This document shows positions 41,336-49,585 of a DNA stretch of 64,000 nt, in pieces. The stretch lies in contig CAZKXI010000012.1 in the NCBI GenBank assembly GCA_964556755.1, positions 14,878 through 78,877 on the forward strand, in the 5' to 3' direction. The position numbers and the translations under genes are program-made. A model generated the notes under the pieces. That model ran no database searches. It worked only from the letters and a program-made list of their open reading frames with translations, and was not told the DNA's origin. The stretch's first letter is position 1. Every line of letters begins with the position of its first letter. Source of the stretch: UBA4085 sp964556755. Lineage in GTDB: Bacteria > Acidobacteriota > Aminicenantia > Aminicenantales > UBA4085.

Positions 41336-42380
41336 ACAGGTAGGCCGCGTCCCTCATCCCGTTGGAGGTCCCGTCGTGGACCGCGAACTGGGCCGGCCCG
41401 GTCATCATGGCCGCTCCGAACTCGCCCTTCTTGTTGAGGGCGTAGTAGCTCATCCCGAAGTTGGGCTTGCCGTCGGGTCCGTGCAGCCGCGGGTGGAGGC
41501 GGGCCTTGTCGGCCACCCGCTCCATCTGCTTCAGGCAGGCCTGCTCCGGCGACATCCCCTGGCCCATGAGCTGGACGATGTGGAAGCTGCTGAGATTCAG
41601 GATGTTGACCTCGCCGAAGCCGGTCGAGCCGGCGGCGCCGATGGCGTTGTCGACGTAGAGGCCGGCCCCGATGATGGGCGAGTCCCCCACCCGGCCCGGC
41701 CGCTTCCAGGAGAGGCCGCTGGTCGTGGTCACGCCGCCCAGGTCCCCCTTGGCGTCGAGAGCCAGGCAGTTGATCGTGCCGTAGGTCGAGAGGGCTTCCC
41801 GGAGCCCGGCCGGGACGTCCTTGGCCGGCGGCTCGAACCAGGAATCCTTGTCGGACAGGCTATCCTTCCAGCGCAGCCAGGCCTGGCGGGACTTCTCGGT
41901 CAGGAGATCCTCCTTGACGAAGCCGTAGGCCAGGGCGAACTTCAAGGCCCCCTCCCCCACGATCAGGCAGTGGTTGGTCCGCTCCATGACCAGCTTGGCC
42001 ACCTTGGACGGGTTCCGGATGAACTTGATCGCGGCCACCGCTCCGCTGGCGTGAGTCGGCCCGTGCATGACCGAGGCGTCCAGCTCGACTTCGCCTTCCT
42101 CGTTGGGCAGCCCGCCGTAGCCCACCGACATGTCGTTCGGATCATCCTCGACGATGTTGACGCCGGCGATGACGGCGTCCAGGGGATCGGCCCCGTCCCG
42201 CAGCAGCGCCATGGCCTTGTCCGTGGCCCGCAGGCCGTTGCCCGAGGCGACGGCCCGGAGTCCGGCCCCGCCGGGCGACGGAGGCGTCCCGGCCCGCAGA
42301 ACGCCGGCCCCGGCCAGGGCGGCCGTGCCCAGCGCGGCCCCCGATTTGAGAAAGTCGCGTCGCGTCGTCCTCAGGCTCAT
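41325..42380 (-). CDS. N4-(beta-N-acetylglucosaminyl)-L-asparaginase (glycosylasparaginase)
   Basis: A 351-residue Ntn hydrolase that cuts the GlcNAc-Asn bond of N-glycopeptides. A Tat signal is clear: TRRDFLKSGAALGTAALAGA. The likely autocleavage/nucleophile Thr lies in the segment YGTINCLALDA, where many relatives have HDTI; Gly precedes it here. The substrate motif SWKRPGRVGDSPIIGAGLY and AAGSTGFGE are conserved. It probably works in the periplasm on glycoprotein fragments and may be linked with the nearby exported peptidases and glycosidases. Confidence 0.88.
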   Translation of the reverse strand: MSLRTTRRDFLKSGAALGTAALAGAGVLRAGTPPSPGGAGLRAVASGNGLRATDKAMALLRDGADPLDAVIAGVNIVEDDPNDMSVGYGGLPNEEGEVELDASVMHGPTHASGAVAAIKFIRNPSKVAKLVMERTNHCLIVGEGALKFALAYGFVKEDLLTEKSRQAWLRWKDSLSDKDSWFEPPAKDVPAGLREALSTYGTINCLALDAKGDLGGVTTTSGLSWKRPGRVGDSPIIGAGLYVDNAIGAAGSTGFGEVNILNLSSFHIVQLMGQGMSPEQACLKQMERVADKARLHPRLHGPDGKPNFGMSYYALNKKGEFGAAMMTGPAQFAVHDGTSNGMRDAAYLFKA

Positions 42381-42413
42381 GCTCCGGCCTCCTTGTCCGC
42401 GATTCGAGCGGCT

Positions 42414-42441
42414 TTCTCAGCCGCCGGGAATCGTATATTAT
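42414..42441 (+). promoter_or_regulatory. promoter of the MenG/UbiE-like gene
   Basis: TTCTCA (42414-42419), 16-bp spacer, TATTAT (42436-42441). The -10 box ends 10 nt before the ATG at 42452, predicting a leader of only about 4 nt; there is no ribosome-binding site before that ATG. Confidence 0.45.
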
Positions 42442-42451
42442 CCTCCCTCCG

Positions 42452-43168
42452 ATGCGAGGTCAAAGAGGAATGTCGGGCGGATTGAGGGCCGTCTTCGCCG
42501 AGGTGGCCCCTCGCTACGAGCGGGTCAACCGGATCCTGACGCTCGGCCTGGACAGGCGCTGGCGGCGGGCGGCGGCCCGAGCGGCGGCCGCCGCGGGAGG
42601 GCGGCGGTGGCTGGACGTCTGCAGCGGAACGGGCGACATGGCCCGCGAGCTGCTGCGCTTGGCGCCGCCGGGCGTCCGCCTGGCGGCGGTGGATTTCTCC
42701 CGCCCCATGCTGTCCCGGGCCGCGGCCCGCGACGAGCGGCGCCGCATCGCCTTCGCTCTCGGCGAGGCCCAAGCCTTGCCCTTCGCCGACGCCGCCTTCG
42801 ACGTCTTGACGGTGTCCTTCGCCACCCGCAACCTCAACCTCTCGGGGCAAGCCCTGGAGTCGGCCTTCCGGGAGTTCCATCGGGTTCTGCGGCCGGGCGG
42901 GACGTTTGTGAACGTGGAGACGAGCCAGCCGCCGAACCCTCTCGTCCGGGCCGGCTTCCGGCTCTACGTCCGCCTCCTGGTGCGGCCGCTGGGGCGGCTG
43001 GTCTCGGGCCGGGCCGGCCGGGCCGGCTACGCCTATCTCGCGACGACCATCCCCCGCTTCCATGCCGCCGGGGACCTCGCTTCGATCCTGAGCCGGGCCG
43101 GCTTCCGCGAGGTCTCTTTCCGGCGTCTCCTGCTTGGAGCGGCGGCCATCCACGCCTCGGTCCGCTGA
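42452..43168 (+). CDS. UbiE/MenG-type quinone-ring methyltransferase
   Basis: A 238-residue SAM-dependent methyltransferase of the UbiE/COQ5 family, which makes menaquinone from demethylmenaquinone (or the ubiquinone equivalent). The SAM-binding motif is LDVCSGTGDMARE; the family signature FATRNLNLSG and VLRPGGTFVNVE follow, and APRYERVNRILTLGLD is typical at the N-terminus. No other quinone genes are nearby. An internal ATG at 42470, with AAAGAGGA directly before it, is an alternative start. Confidence 0.82.
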   Translation: MRGQRGMSGGLRAVFAEVAPRYERVNRILTLGLDRRWRRAAARAAAAAGGRRWLDVCSGTGDMARELLRLAPPGVRLAAVDFSRPMLSRAAARDERRRIAFALGEAQALPFADAAFDVLTVSFATRNLNLSGQALESAFREFHRVLRPGGTFVNVETSQPPNPLVRAGFRLYVRLLVRPLGRLVSGRAGRAGYAYLATTIPRFHAAGDLASILSRAGFREVSFRRLLLGAAAIHASVR

Positions 43169-43188
43169 GCCGCGGGCTCGGCTCCGTC

Positions 43189-44466
43189 CTACATGCTGAT
43201 GCTGATGCTCATGCCGCCGTCCCCGGATCCGAAGCGCGGATTGATGACGTTGCTGAAGATGGACCCGAAGCGGTAGCTGAAGCCGACCGAGAAGCTGTAG
43301 TCGTAGCCCGTGGCCAGCTGCTTGCGCTGCAGGAGCACCTCCTCGTAGGTGGCGCCGCCCTTGGCCAGGGCGACCTGGTCGTGGATGCGCGAGCCGCTCC
43401 CGCTGAGCTCCAGGTTGAAGCCCTTGAAGAGCCGGACTTCGAGGCTGGCCTCCAGCTCGATCCGGTACTTGCTCAGGTCGTGGAAGTAGTGCTGGCCGGT
43501 CAGGGAGGCTTCGACGTCGCCCCAGGGCTGCTTCAGCTCCAGGGTCGCGCCCAAGGACTGTCCCAGGAGCGTCTCGCGGAGCTTGTCGTAGATGGTCACC
43601 TCGTCGTAGCGGACGAAGGTCGGCCCGACGGTGTAGATGATCCTCAGCTGGCGCTTGGTCGATTCCGAATAAGGGTAGACGTCGTACTCCAAGGCCGGCC
43701 GGGGAATGACGCTCCAGCGGGTGTTGTCAAATGTGCTGCGGGAGATCTTGAGGTAGAGGCCGGCCGACCAATGCTCTCCCAGCCCTTTGGCCAGCAGGCC
43801 GTTGAAGCCGGCGCTGTTGGATTCGCTGGCGTAGTCGTAGTCCTGGTAGTGATAGCGGTTCTTCGATCGCGAGAGGCTCGCGCCCAGCTGGATCTTCCAG
43901 TCCGGGGTGACGCGCTGGGCCGACAGCGACCCGAACAGGCTGTCCATGCTGTACGCTTCCTGGCCGTTGAGGAAGGCGTTGCCGGACAGGCTGAAGACCC
44001 AGAAATGCCAGGGATCGACGACCGAGGTCGGCTTGACCTCGTCCAGAAGGCGGACGCCGATGCGCCCGGCGGCGGGCGATTTCGAGACGTAGCGGAGAAG
44101 TCCGAGCCGAAGGGTCTGCAGGATTCGGGCTTGGAAGGCGTCGGGCGGCTCGCCGGGATCGGGCCGCAGGGGGTACTCGGCCTGCTGGAGGCCCAGCTCG
44201 CCCAGCCCGGTGAAGCGCATCCGCTCGGGATCGACCGTGACCAGGACCTGGGCCTGGGCCCGGTCGGCCACGAACTGGACGTAGGGAACGTCCGCGGCCA
44301 GGGCGGCCGGGGCCCGGTCGAACCCTTCGACGAAGACGCGGAGCGGCCCGGAGTCGGCGGCGGGCTTGTCGCTGACCTGGGCCGGGAGCGGCAGCGCAAG
44401 GGCCAGCAGGACGGCTCCGAGGCAGGCCAAGGACCGGAATCCGGGGCGGGCGTGCGGGGTTCTCAT
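43189..44466 (-). CDS. outer-membrane barrel protein, copy 2 of tandem paralogues
   Basis: A 425-residue exported protein of a family I cannot name. After a signal peptide (RSLACLGAVLLALALPLPAQ) comes a periplasmic-type domain with FVADRAQAQVLVTV, then from about residue 150 a predicted beta-barrel with repeated Tyr/Ser strands (NRYHYQDYDYASESNS, GEHWSAGLYLKISRS). Its end, FGSIFSNVINPRFG, matches that of the gene directly upstream (FGSIYTNVVNPRFG), so the two arose by duplication. The gap between them is 11 bp. Cargo is unknown. Confidence 0.75.
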   Translation of the reverse strand: MRTPHARPGFRSLACLGAVLLALALPLPAQVSDKPAADSGPLRVFVEGFDRAPAALAADVPYVQFVADRAQAQVLVTVDPERMRFTGLGELGLQQAEYPLRPDPGEPPDAFQARILQTLRLGLLRYVSKSPAAGRIGVRLLDEVKPTSVVDPWHFWVFSLSGNAFLNGQEAYSMDSLFGSLSAQRVTPDWKIQLGASLSRSKNRYHYQDYDYASESNSAGFNGLLAKGLGEHWSAGLYLKISRSTFDNTRWSVIPRPALEYDVYPYSESTKRQLRIIYTVGPTFVRYDEVTIYDKLRETLLGQSLGATLELKQPWGDVEASLTGQHYFHDLSKYRIELEASLEVRLFKGFNLELSGSGSRIHDQVALAKGGATYEEVLLQRKQLATGYDYSFSVGFSYRFGSIFSNVINPRFGSGDGGMSISISM

Positions 44467-44477
44467 GCCGGTTCTCC

Positions 44478-45770
44478 TCAGTTCATCTCGATGTGGACCC
44501 CGCCGCTGCTGCCGCCGCCAAAGCGCGGATTCACGACGTTGGTATAGATGGAGCCGAAGGTGAAGCTGACCCCGGCCATGACGAAGTAGCTGTAGCTGGA
44601 CTCCAGCTGGCGGCGCTGCAGGAGGACCTCCTCCAGGCTGGCGGCGCCTCGAACGAGGCCGAGCTGGTTGTGGTAACGCCCGCCTCCCCCGGCCACGTAC
44701 ATGCTGAGCCCCTTGAGCAGATTCATGTTGATCATGCCGAACAAGTCCAGCTCGTACTTGGACAGGTCGTGGAAGTACTGCTCCCCGGACAGCGAGGCCG
44801 AGATGGAGCCCCATTTCTCCTTCAGGTCGAGGCTGACCGAGAGGCTGTGCTTCAGCAGGCTTTCCCGCGTCTTGAGGTAGATCGTCTCCTGCCGGTAGCG
44901 AACCCCCTCGAAGGCCAGCTTATACAGGAAGCGCAGCTGGCGGCGGGAGGATTGCGAGTAGGGAAAGGCGTTGAACTCCAGGGCCGGCGCCGGCTCGATC
45001 CTCAGTCGGGTGTTGTCGTAGCTGGAGGACTCCACGTCCAGGGCCAGGCCGGCCGACCAGTGCTCGCCCAGGGCGGCCACGTAGAGGCCGTTGAACTCGT
45101 AGCTCTCCTGGGTGCTGCGGCTGGAGACGCCCTCGTACTCGTAGCGGTCCGTGTCGAAATCGGCCGTCAGGCCGAGCCGCAGCTTGCTTTTCTCGGTCAC
45201 CCGGTTGGCCGAGGCGTTGGCCTCCCAGTTGGACGAGCCATGGGCCTGCTCCCCGTTGAAGTAGCCGCCGGAGCTGAGGCTGAAGACCCAGGACTTCCAG
45301 CGGTCGACGGCGGGACCGGAAGCGGCCGGCGCGGCGTAGTCGACGGCCAAGCGGGCCGCGATCGGGGTCCGGGCGGCGTAGCCGGCCAGGCCGATCTTGA
45401 GGGCCTTGACCAAGCCCCGGCGGACCTCGTCGTCGGTATCCGTGGAGTTGGAGAAGTACCGGACCGTGTCGTCGAGGCCCTTGAAGTCGTTCTGGCCGAG
45501 GAAGGTCAGCAGGTACTCCCGGCCGCCGCTGCCCGTCGACTGGGTGGTGATCAGGATGTGGACCTGGGCTTCGGCCCGGTCGCGGACGTAGTTGACGAAG
45601 GTGACTTCGGTCTTGATGTACTCGATGTCGCAGCTGCCGCAGTCGAGGTAGACGCGCGGGGCGGCCTTCTTGAGGGCTTCGATGTCGGGCGCCTGGGCCG
45701 CGGCGAAGGCGGCGGCCATCAGGATCGAGGCGGCGCACAGCGCCGCCTTGGCTCGGCTCCGTTCGGACAT
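44478..45770 (-). CDS. outer-membrane barrel protein, copy 1 of tandem paralogues
   Basis: A 430-residue exported protein, paralogue of the next gene. A signal peptide (KAALCAASILMAAAFAAAQA) is followed by a domain with CGSCDIEYIKTEVTFVNYV, RDRAEAQVHILITTQSTG and DDTVRYFSNSTDTDDEVRR, which looks periplasmic; CGSC could form a disulfide absent from copy 2. A barrel of about twelve strands follows, ending with VNPRFGGGSSGGVHIEMN. It lies 75 bp downstream of the GH63-like gene on the same strand. Function unknown. Confidence 0.75.
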   Translation of the reverse strand: MSERSRAKAALCAASILMAAAFAAAQAPDIEALKKAAPRVYLDCGSCDIEYIKTEVTFVNYVRDRAEAQVHILITTQSTGSGGREYLLTFLGQNDFKGLDDTVRYFSNSTDTDDEVRRGLVKALKIGLAGYAARTPIAARLAVDYAAPAASGPAVDRWKSWVFSLSSGGYFNGEQAHGSSNWEANASANRVTEKSKLRLGLTADFDTDRYEYEGVSSRSTQESYEFNGLYVAALGEHWSAGLALDVESSSYDNTRLRIEPAPALEFNAFPYSQSSRRQLRFLYKLAFEGVRYRQETIYLKTRESLLKHSLSVSLDLKEKWGSISASLSGEQYFHDLSKYELDLFGMINMNLLKGLSMYVAGGGGRYHNQLGLVRGAASLEEVLLQRRQLESSYSYFVMAGVSFTFGSIYTNVVNPRFGGGSSGGVHIEMN

Positions 45771-45845
45771 GTTCGCTCCTTGGACCGGCGCCCGGACGGA
45801 CTCCGGCCGGGCTTGCCTAGTAATACGCCGAGGAAGGCCAAAAGG

Positions 45846-48233
45846 TTACAGCGGCTCGAGAAGCTGGAAGTGGACCCGATGCCGGCCGGGGGGGACCTCC
45901 AGCTCGAAGTCCGAGCCGCGGAAGACCTCCCGCGGGGCCTCGTCGAAGAGGACTTGGTACTTGCCTTGCCGCAGGAAGCGGACGCGGACGTCCCTCTTGC
46001 GCAGGCTGGAGATCTCGAAGGAGACCTCGTTCTCGGAATAGAGGAACTGGCGCACGACGCAGCCGCCGTCGGCGCTGAAGACCTCCCGGTCATCCTCCAG
46101 CAGGCGCAGCCTCTTGCGGCCGGCCTCGACCTCGTAGAATCGGCCCTGGATCGCCAGGCGCGACAAGGTCTGCTTGGCTTCGGGCTGCAGGATCCCGAAG
46201 CGGAATCCCTCCCAGGGGGTGAAGTCCAGGAACTCCTCCAGGCCGATCAGGGCGAACAGCGGACCCCAGCTCTGGTAGCGCTGGCCGGCCGCTTCGCCGG
46301 TCCGGGCGTCGAAGTTCTCCGGGCAGAGCTGGAAGCTCGTCCAGGTCCGGAGGAACAGGGCCGCGCTGCGGGCCGCGAACTCGGAGGCTTCGACGTCGAA
46401 GCCGTAGGCCTTCAGGCCCTGGTAGACGAGGTAGTTGGTCGGCGGCCAGATCGAGCCCCGCCAGTACTGCTGGTCCTTGAAGGCCGGGTCGTCGCGGGAG
46501 ATGGTCGGCAGGACGGACTCGCCCCAGAACTGCTTCGGGTCGAGGAGGCGGCGGAGCATCAGCCGGGCCCGCCGCTCGTCGGGGATGCGGGCCAGAAGGG
46601 GGTAGAAGTTGGAGGCCGCCTTGCGGGTCGAGAAGCGGCCGTCCCAGTGGCGGTCGAAGTAGAAGCTCTCCCGCGGATTCCAGAGCTGGTCGTTGATCAG
46701 CTCGCGCAGCCTCTCGTACTCGGCCCGGTAGGCCTCGGCCTCGTCCTTGCGGCCCAGGATGTCGGCCAGCTGGCCGAGGCAGGCCGCGTCCAGGGCGTAG
46801 AGGCAGCTCAGGTCGAGACAGTTCATGGTCAAGGTCCCGGTCGCGGCGTCAAACGGCGCGTCGTCCCAGTTCGGCAGATCGTCCTGGCCCGACTCCCACT
46901 TGGCCCTCTGCTCTCCCGACGCGTCCTTCTCCCAAGGCGGGACGAGGGACTTGTCGGCCAGCAGGGCCGTGTCCGAGCCCCACTCCAGCAGGCCGTCGCC
47001 GTTGCCGTCCCGGCGCGGCCGGCCGTTGGGCCGGCGCGTCTTCCAGAAGGCGTGCCACCGGCGCAGCGCCGGATAGGCCGCCCGGATCAGGTCCATGTCC
47101 CCCAGCCGCTGGAAGAGCTTCAGGGTGCAGTAGGCCCCGACCGGCGGCTGGGACCGGTCGGCCGTCCCGCCGTACCGGCCCCGCCAGTTCGGGATGTTGC
47201 CGTTGGGGTACTGGGTCTCCAGGACGGCCCGCACGGCGTCGGCGGCCAGCTTGGGGCTCTCCACCGCCAGCTCCAAGGCGTTGAAGAACGAGTCCCAGGC
47301 GAAGATCGTCCAGTGGTCGGGGCTGCCGTCGGGCCGGGGGAAGATCCAGCGGCGCCCGGCCGGCGTGTAGAGGCGGTGGGACCCGGGCTGATAGAGGATC
47401 ATCCAGAACAGGTTGTTGACGATCGCGGCCGGCGCGCCTTCGAAGGGCCCGCCCTTGACGCGGACCCGCTTGCGGTCGTAGCGGCGGGCCTCCTCTTCCA
47501 GGACGCGGTCGATCGACTTGCGGCGACCGTAGGGCTCCAGCCGATCCCGGATGGACTCCGGCTCCTCGCCCACTCCGGCGGCGAAGCGGAGGACTCTCTC
47601 CCGCCCGGCGTCGAAGACCTGCTCGACCTGGTCCGCCTCGGCCGGCCGGCCGGCTTCGCCCGGCCGGTCCGTCCAAAGAAGGAAGCGCGACGGCTTGGCC
47701 GACCGGGCCTCGCCCTGGATCCATCCGTCCGGACGGACCCGGTAGGCGCCCTTGAAATCCCAGGGCCAGTAGGCCAGCAGCCGGACCCGGACCCCCTCGG
47801 GCGCGGTCAGGCGCCCGACGACGATGGCCTCGTCCTGGCGCGACCATTCCAGGGTCAGGGTCTCCCTCGCCGGGGCGGGCTTGATCAGGATGGGGGTATC
47901 CTTGCGGGCTTCGGCCGGAAGGACCGGCAGGCTGAGGTCGAAGCGGACCCGGGCGTACAGTCCGTCGGGCGAATGGGGGCCGACCTCGGAGACCATATAG
48001 AAGAGGTTGTCGCCGTCGATGACCTGGCCGTCCTTCTCGATCAGGAAGCGGAAGGCGAATCCGGCGTCCTTGGCCGGGATGAGGGTCAGCCCGCACCAGC
48101 CGCGCCCCTCCAAGCTTCCGATCCGGACGTCCTTCCAGGGATAGTAGGCCGGCTGCGGGCTCATGGCCAGGCCGGCCAGAAGCAGGGCGGCGGCGCATCC
48201 GCAGCCGATGCGCCAGCCTCGCGATGGAAACAT
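45846..48233 (-). CDS. exported GH63-like (alpha/alpha)6 glycoside hydrolase
   Basis: A 795-residue exported glycosidase related to GH63 and mannosylglycerate-hydrolase-like enzymes. A signal peptide with Cys residues (GWRIGCGCAAALLLAGLA) precedes a beta-sandwich domain (to about residue 250) and an (alpha/alpha)6 barrel with WTIFAWDSFFNALELA (general acid Asp), YPNGNIPNWRG, YWRGSIWPPTNYLVYQGL and CPENFDARTGEA (catalytic-base Glu region). A small C-terminal beta domain follows. It likely trims alpha-linked sugars outside the inner membrane; the sugar is uncertain. Confidence 0.82.
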   Translation of the reverse strand: MFPSRGWRIGCGCAAALLLAGLAMSPQPAYYPWKDVRIGSLEGRGWCGLTLIPAKDAGFAFRFLIEKDGQVIDGDNLFYMVSEVGPHSPDGLYARVRFDLSLPVLPAEARKDTPILIKPAPARETLTLEWSRQDEAIVVGRLTAPEGVRVRLLAYWPWDFKGAYRVRPDGWIQGEARSAKPSRFLLWTDRPGEAGRPAEADQVEQVFDAGRERVLRFAAGVGEEPESIRDRLEPYGRRKSIDRVLEEEARRYDRKRVRVKGGPFEGAPAAIVNNLFWMILYQPGSHRLYTPAGRRWIFPRPDGSPDHWTIFAWDSFFNALELAVESPKLAADAVRAVLETQYPNGNIPNWRGRYGGTADRSQPPVGAYCTLKLFQRLGDMDLIRAAYPALRRWHAFWKTRRPNGRPRRDGNGDGLLEWGSDTALLADKSLVPPWEKDASGEQRAKWESGQDDLPNWDDAPFDAATGTLTMNCLDLSCLYALDAACLGQLADILGRKDEAEAYRAEYERLRELINDQLWNPRESFYFDRHWDGRFSTRKAASNFYPLLARIPDERRARLMLRRLLDPKQFWGESVLPTISRDDPAFKDQQYWRGSIWPPTNYLVYQGLKAYGFDVEASEFAARSAALFLRTWTSFQLCPENFDARTGEAAGQRYQSWGPLFALIGLEEFLDFTPWEGFRFGILQPEAKQTLSRLAIQGRFYEVEAGRKRLRLLEDDREVFSADGGCVVRQFLYSENEVSFEISSLRKRDVRVRFLRQGKYQVLFDEAPREVFRGSDFELEVPPGRHRVHFQLLEPL

Positions 48234-48244
48234 GGTCTGGGGGT

Positions 48245-48273
48245 AATGTAGGGGAAAAGAGGCCAAAAGTAAA
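48245..48273 (-). promoter_or_regulatory. promoter of the GH63-like gene
   Basis: On the minus strand TTTACT (48268-48273), 17-bp spacer, TACATT (48245-48250). The -10 box ends 11 nt before the ATG, again predicting a very short leader. Confidence 0.45.
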
Positions 48274-48315
48274 TCCGGCCCGCGCTCCCCCGGCGTTTCC
48301 CGGAGGCCGCGGTTG

Positions 48316-48324
48316 TGATAGATT
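48316..48324 (+). promoter_or_regulatory. extended -10 promoter of the M20 peptidase gene
   Basis: TGATAGATT (48316-48324), an extended -10 resembling that of glgA, with TTTCCC at -35. A leader of about 15 nt would carry the strong GAGGAGG site. Confidence 0.4.
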
Positions 48325-48345
48325 GAAGGCCGGCGAGGAGGCGGC

Positions 48346-49479
48346 ATGGATTTCCGGCTCTACTTCAAGTCCCGTCAGGGCGAGCTGGTCGGGCTGCTCA
48401 AGGAGCTCGTCCAGCTCGAATCCCCCACGTCCGATAAGAAGGCCGTCGACGCCTGCGCGGCCCGGATCGTCGACCGTTTCAAGGCCTTGGGGGCCAAGAC
48501 GACCCGGAAGCCGCAGACGGACGTCGGCGACTTCCACCTGGTGGAGTGGCCCGCGAAGGCCGCGGCCGGCGGCGAGCGGGCCCTTGTCTTAGCCCATGTC
48601 GACACCGTCTGGCCGGTCGGACGCCTGGCCCGGATGCCCTTCTACGTCCAGGGCGACCGGATCTTCGGTCCGGGCGTCCTGGACATGAAGGCCGGCCTGG
48701 TTCTCGCCTACGCGGCGCTGCGGGCCCTCAGCGATCTGAACAAGACGCCGCGGCGCCGGATCGCCGTCTTCCTCAACTCCAGCGAGGAGGCCGGATGCCC
48801 GGCCGCTCACGAGGCCATCCGGGCCGAAGCCCGCCGTGCCGCGGCCGTCTACTGCCTGGAGCCGGCCCTGCCCGGAGGGGCGCTCAAGCTGCAGCGCAAG
48901 GGCCGGCTGGTCCTGCGGCTGGACTCCAGCGGGCGGGCGGCCCATGCCGCCCAGCCCGAGCGGGGCGTCAGCGCCGTCGAGGAGCTCATCGGCCAGCTGC
49001 GCGGCCTGGCCGGCCTGCGGAGCAAGGATATCAGCCTCAACATCGGCCGCCTCGGCGGGGGCGACAAGGCCAACGTCGTTCCCGACGCGGCCTGGGCCGA
49101 GCTCGACTTCCGCTTTTGGACGACGGCTCAGAAGAAGAGGATCCTGACGGCGGCCCGCGAAGCGGGTCCCTCGGTCCGCGGAGCCAAGACCCGGGTCTCG
49201 GTCGTCAGCGAGACGCCCCCGATGGAGCGGAGCCCGGCCTCCGAGCGGCTCCTGGCGGAGGCCCGGGGCGTGGCCGCCTCCATGGGCCTGACCCTGGAGT
49301 CCGGGCGAGCCAACGGCGGATCCGACGGCTCGATCGCGGCGGCCGCCGGGGTCCCGGTCCTGGACGGACTGGGTCCGGACGGCGACGGGATCCATGCCGC
49401 GGGCGAGCACTGCCTCCTGTCCTCCCTGATCGAGCGGGCGGCCCTGCTGACGGCGCTTTTGGCCGAAGACGCAGGTTGA
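48346..49479 (+). CDS. M20 peptidase (glutamate carboxypeptidase/CPG2-like)
   Basis: A 377-residue zinc peptidase of the M20 family. Ligands and catalytic residues are in place: His and Asp in LAHVDTVWP, bridging Asp in GPGVLDMKAG, catalytic Glu pair in LNSSEEAGC, Glu in YCLEPALPGG and His in GIHAAGEHC. The dimerisation domain includes GRAAHAAQPERG. No signal peptide is visible. GAGGAGG lies 6 nt before the ATG. Relatives remove C-terminal Glu or act on acylated amino acids; the substrate here is unknown. Confidence 0.88.
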   Translation: MDFRLYFKSRQGELVGLLKELVQLESPTSDKKAVDACAARIVDRFKALGAKTTRKPQTDVGDFHLVEWPAKAAAGGERALVLAHVDTVWPVGRLARMPFYVQGDRIFGPGVLDMKAGLVLAYAALRALSDLNKTPRRRIAVFLNSSEEAGCPAAHEAIRAEARRAAAVYCLEPALPGGALKLQRKGRLVLRLDSSGRAAHAAQPERGVSAVEELIGQLRGLAGLRSKDISLNIGRLGGGDKANVVPDAAWAELDFRFWTTAQKKRILTAAREAGPSVRGAKTRVSVVSETPPMERSPASERLLAEARGVAASMGLTLESGRANGGSDGSIAAAAGVPVLDGLGPDGDGIHAAGEHCLLSSLIERAALLTALLAEDAG

Positions 49480-49504
49480 CAAACGTCTCTATTTCAGCCA
49501 AGAT
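49476..49504 (+). promoter_or_regulatory. promoter of the aminotransferase-serA pair
   Basis: Perfect TTGACA (49476-49481) overlapping the stop codon of the M20 gene, 17-bp spacer, weak -10 CAAGAT (49499-49504). The leader of about 75 nt has loose CAAAT/ATTTG arms (49513-49517 and 49548-49552 region). Confidence 0.5.
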
Positions 49505-49585
49505 TAAGAGCCAAATGTCACATATGGGCCGGTTGAAAGGTCATATTTGTCCTTCCCGCGCCCCATCCCATCCTCAGGAGGAGCC

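Noticed and set aside
44493..48251. A 1252-codon open frame on the plus strand
   Set aside because: It runs antisense to two barrel-protein genes and the GH63-like gene, all with signal peptides or family motifs. High GC makes such antisense frames stop-free. Its product is low-complexity, rich in Val, Leu, Gly, Asp and Arg.
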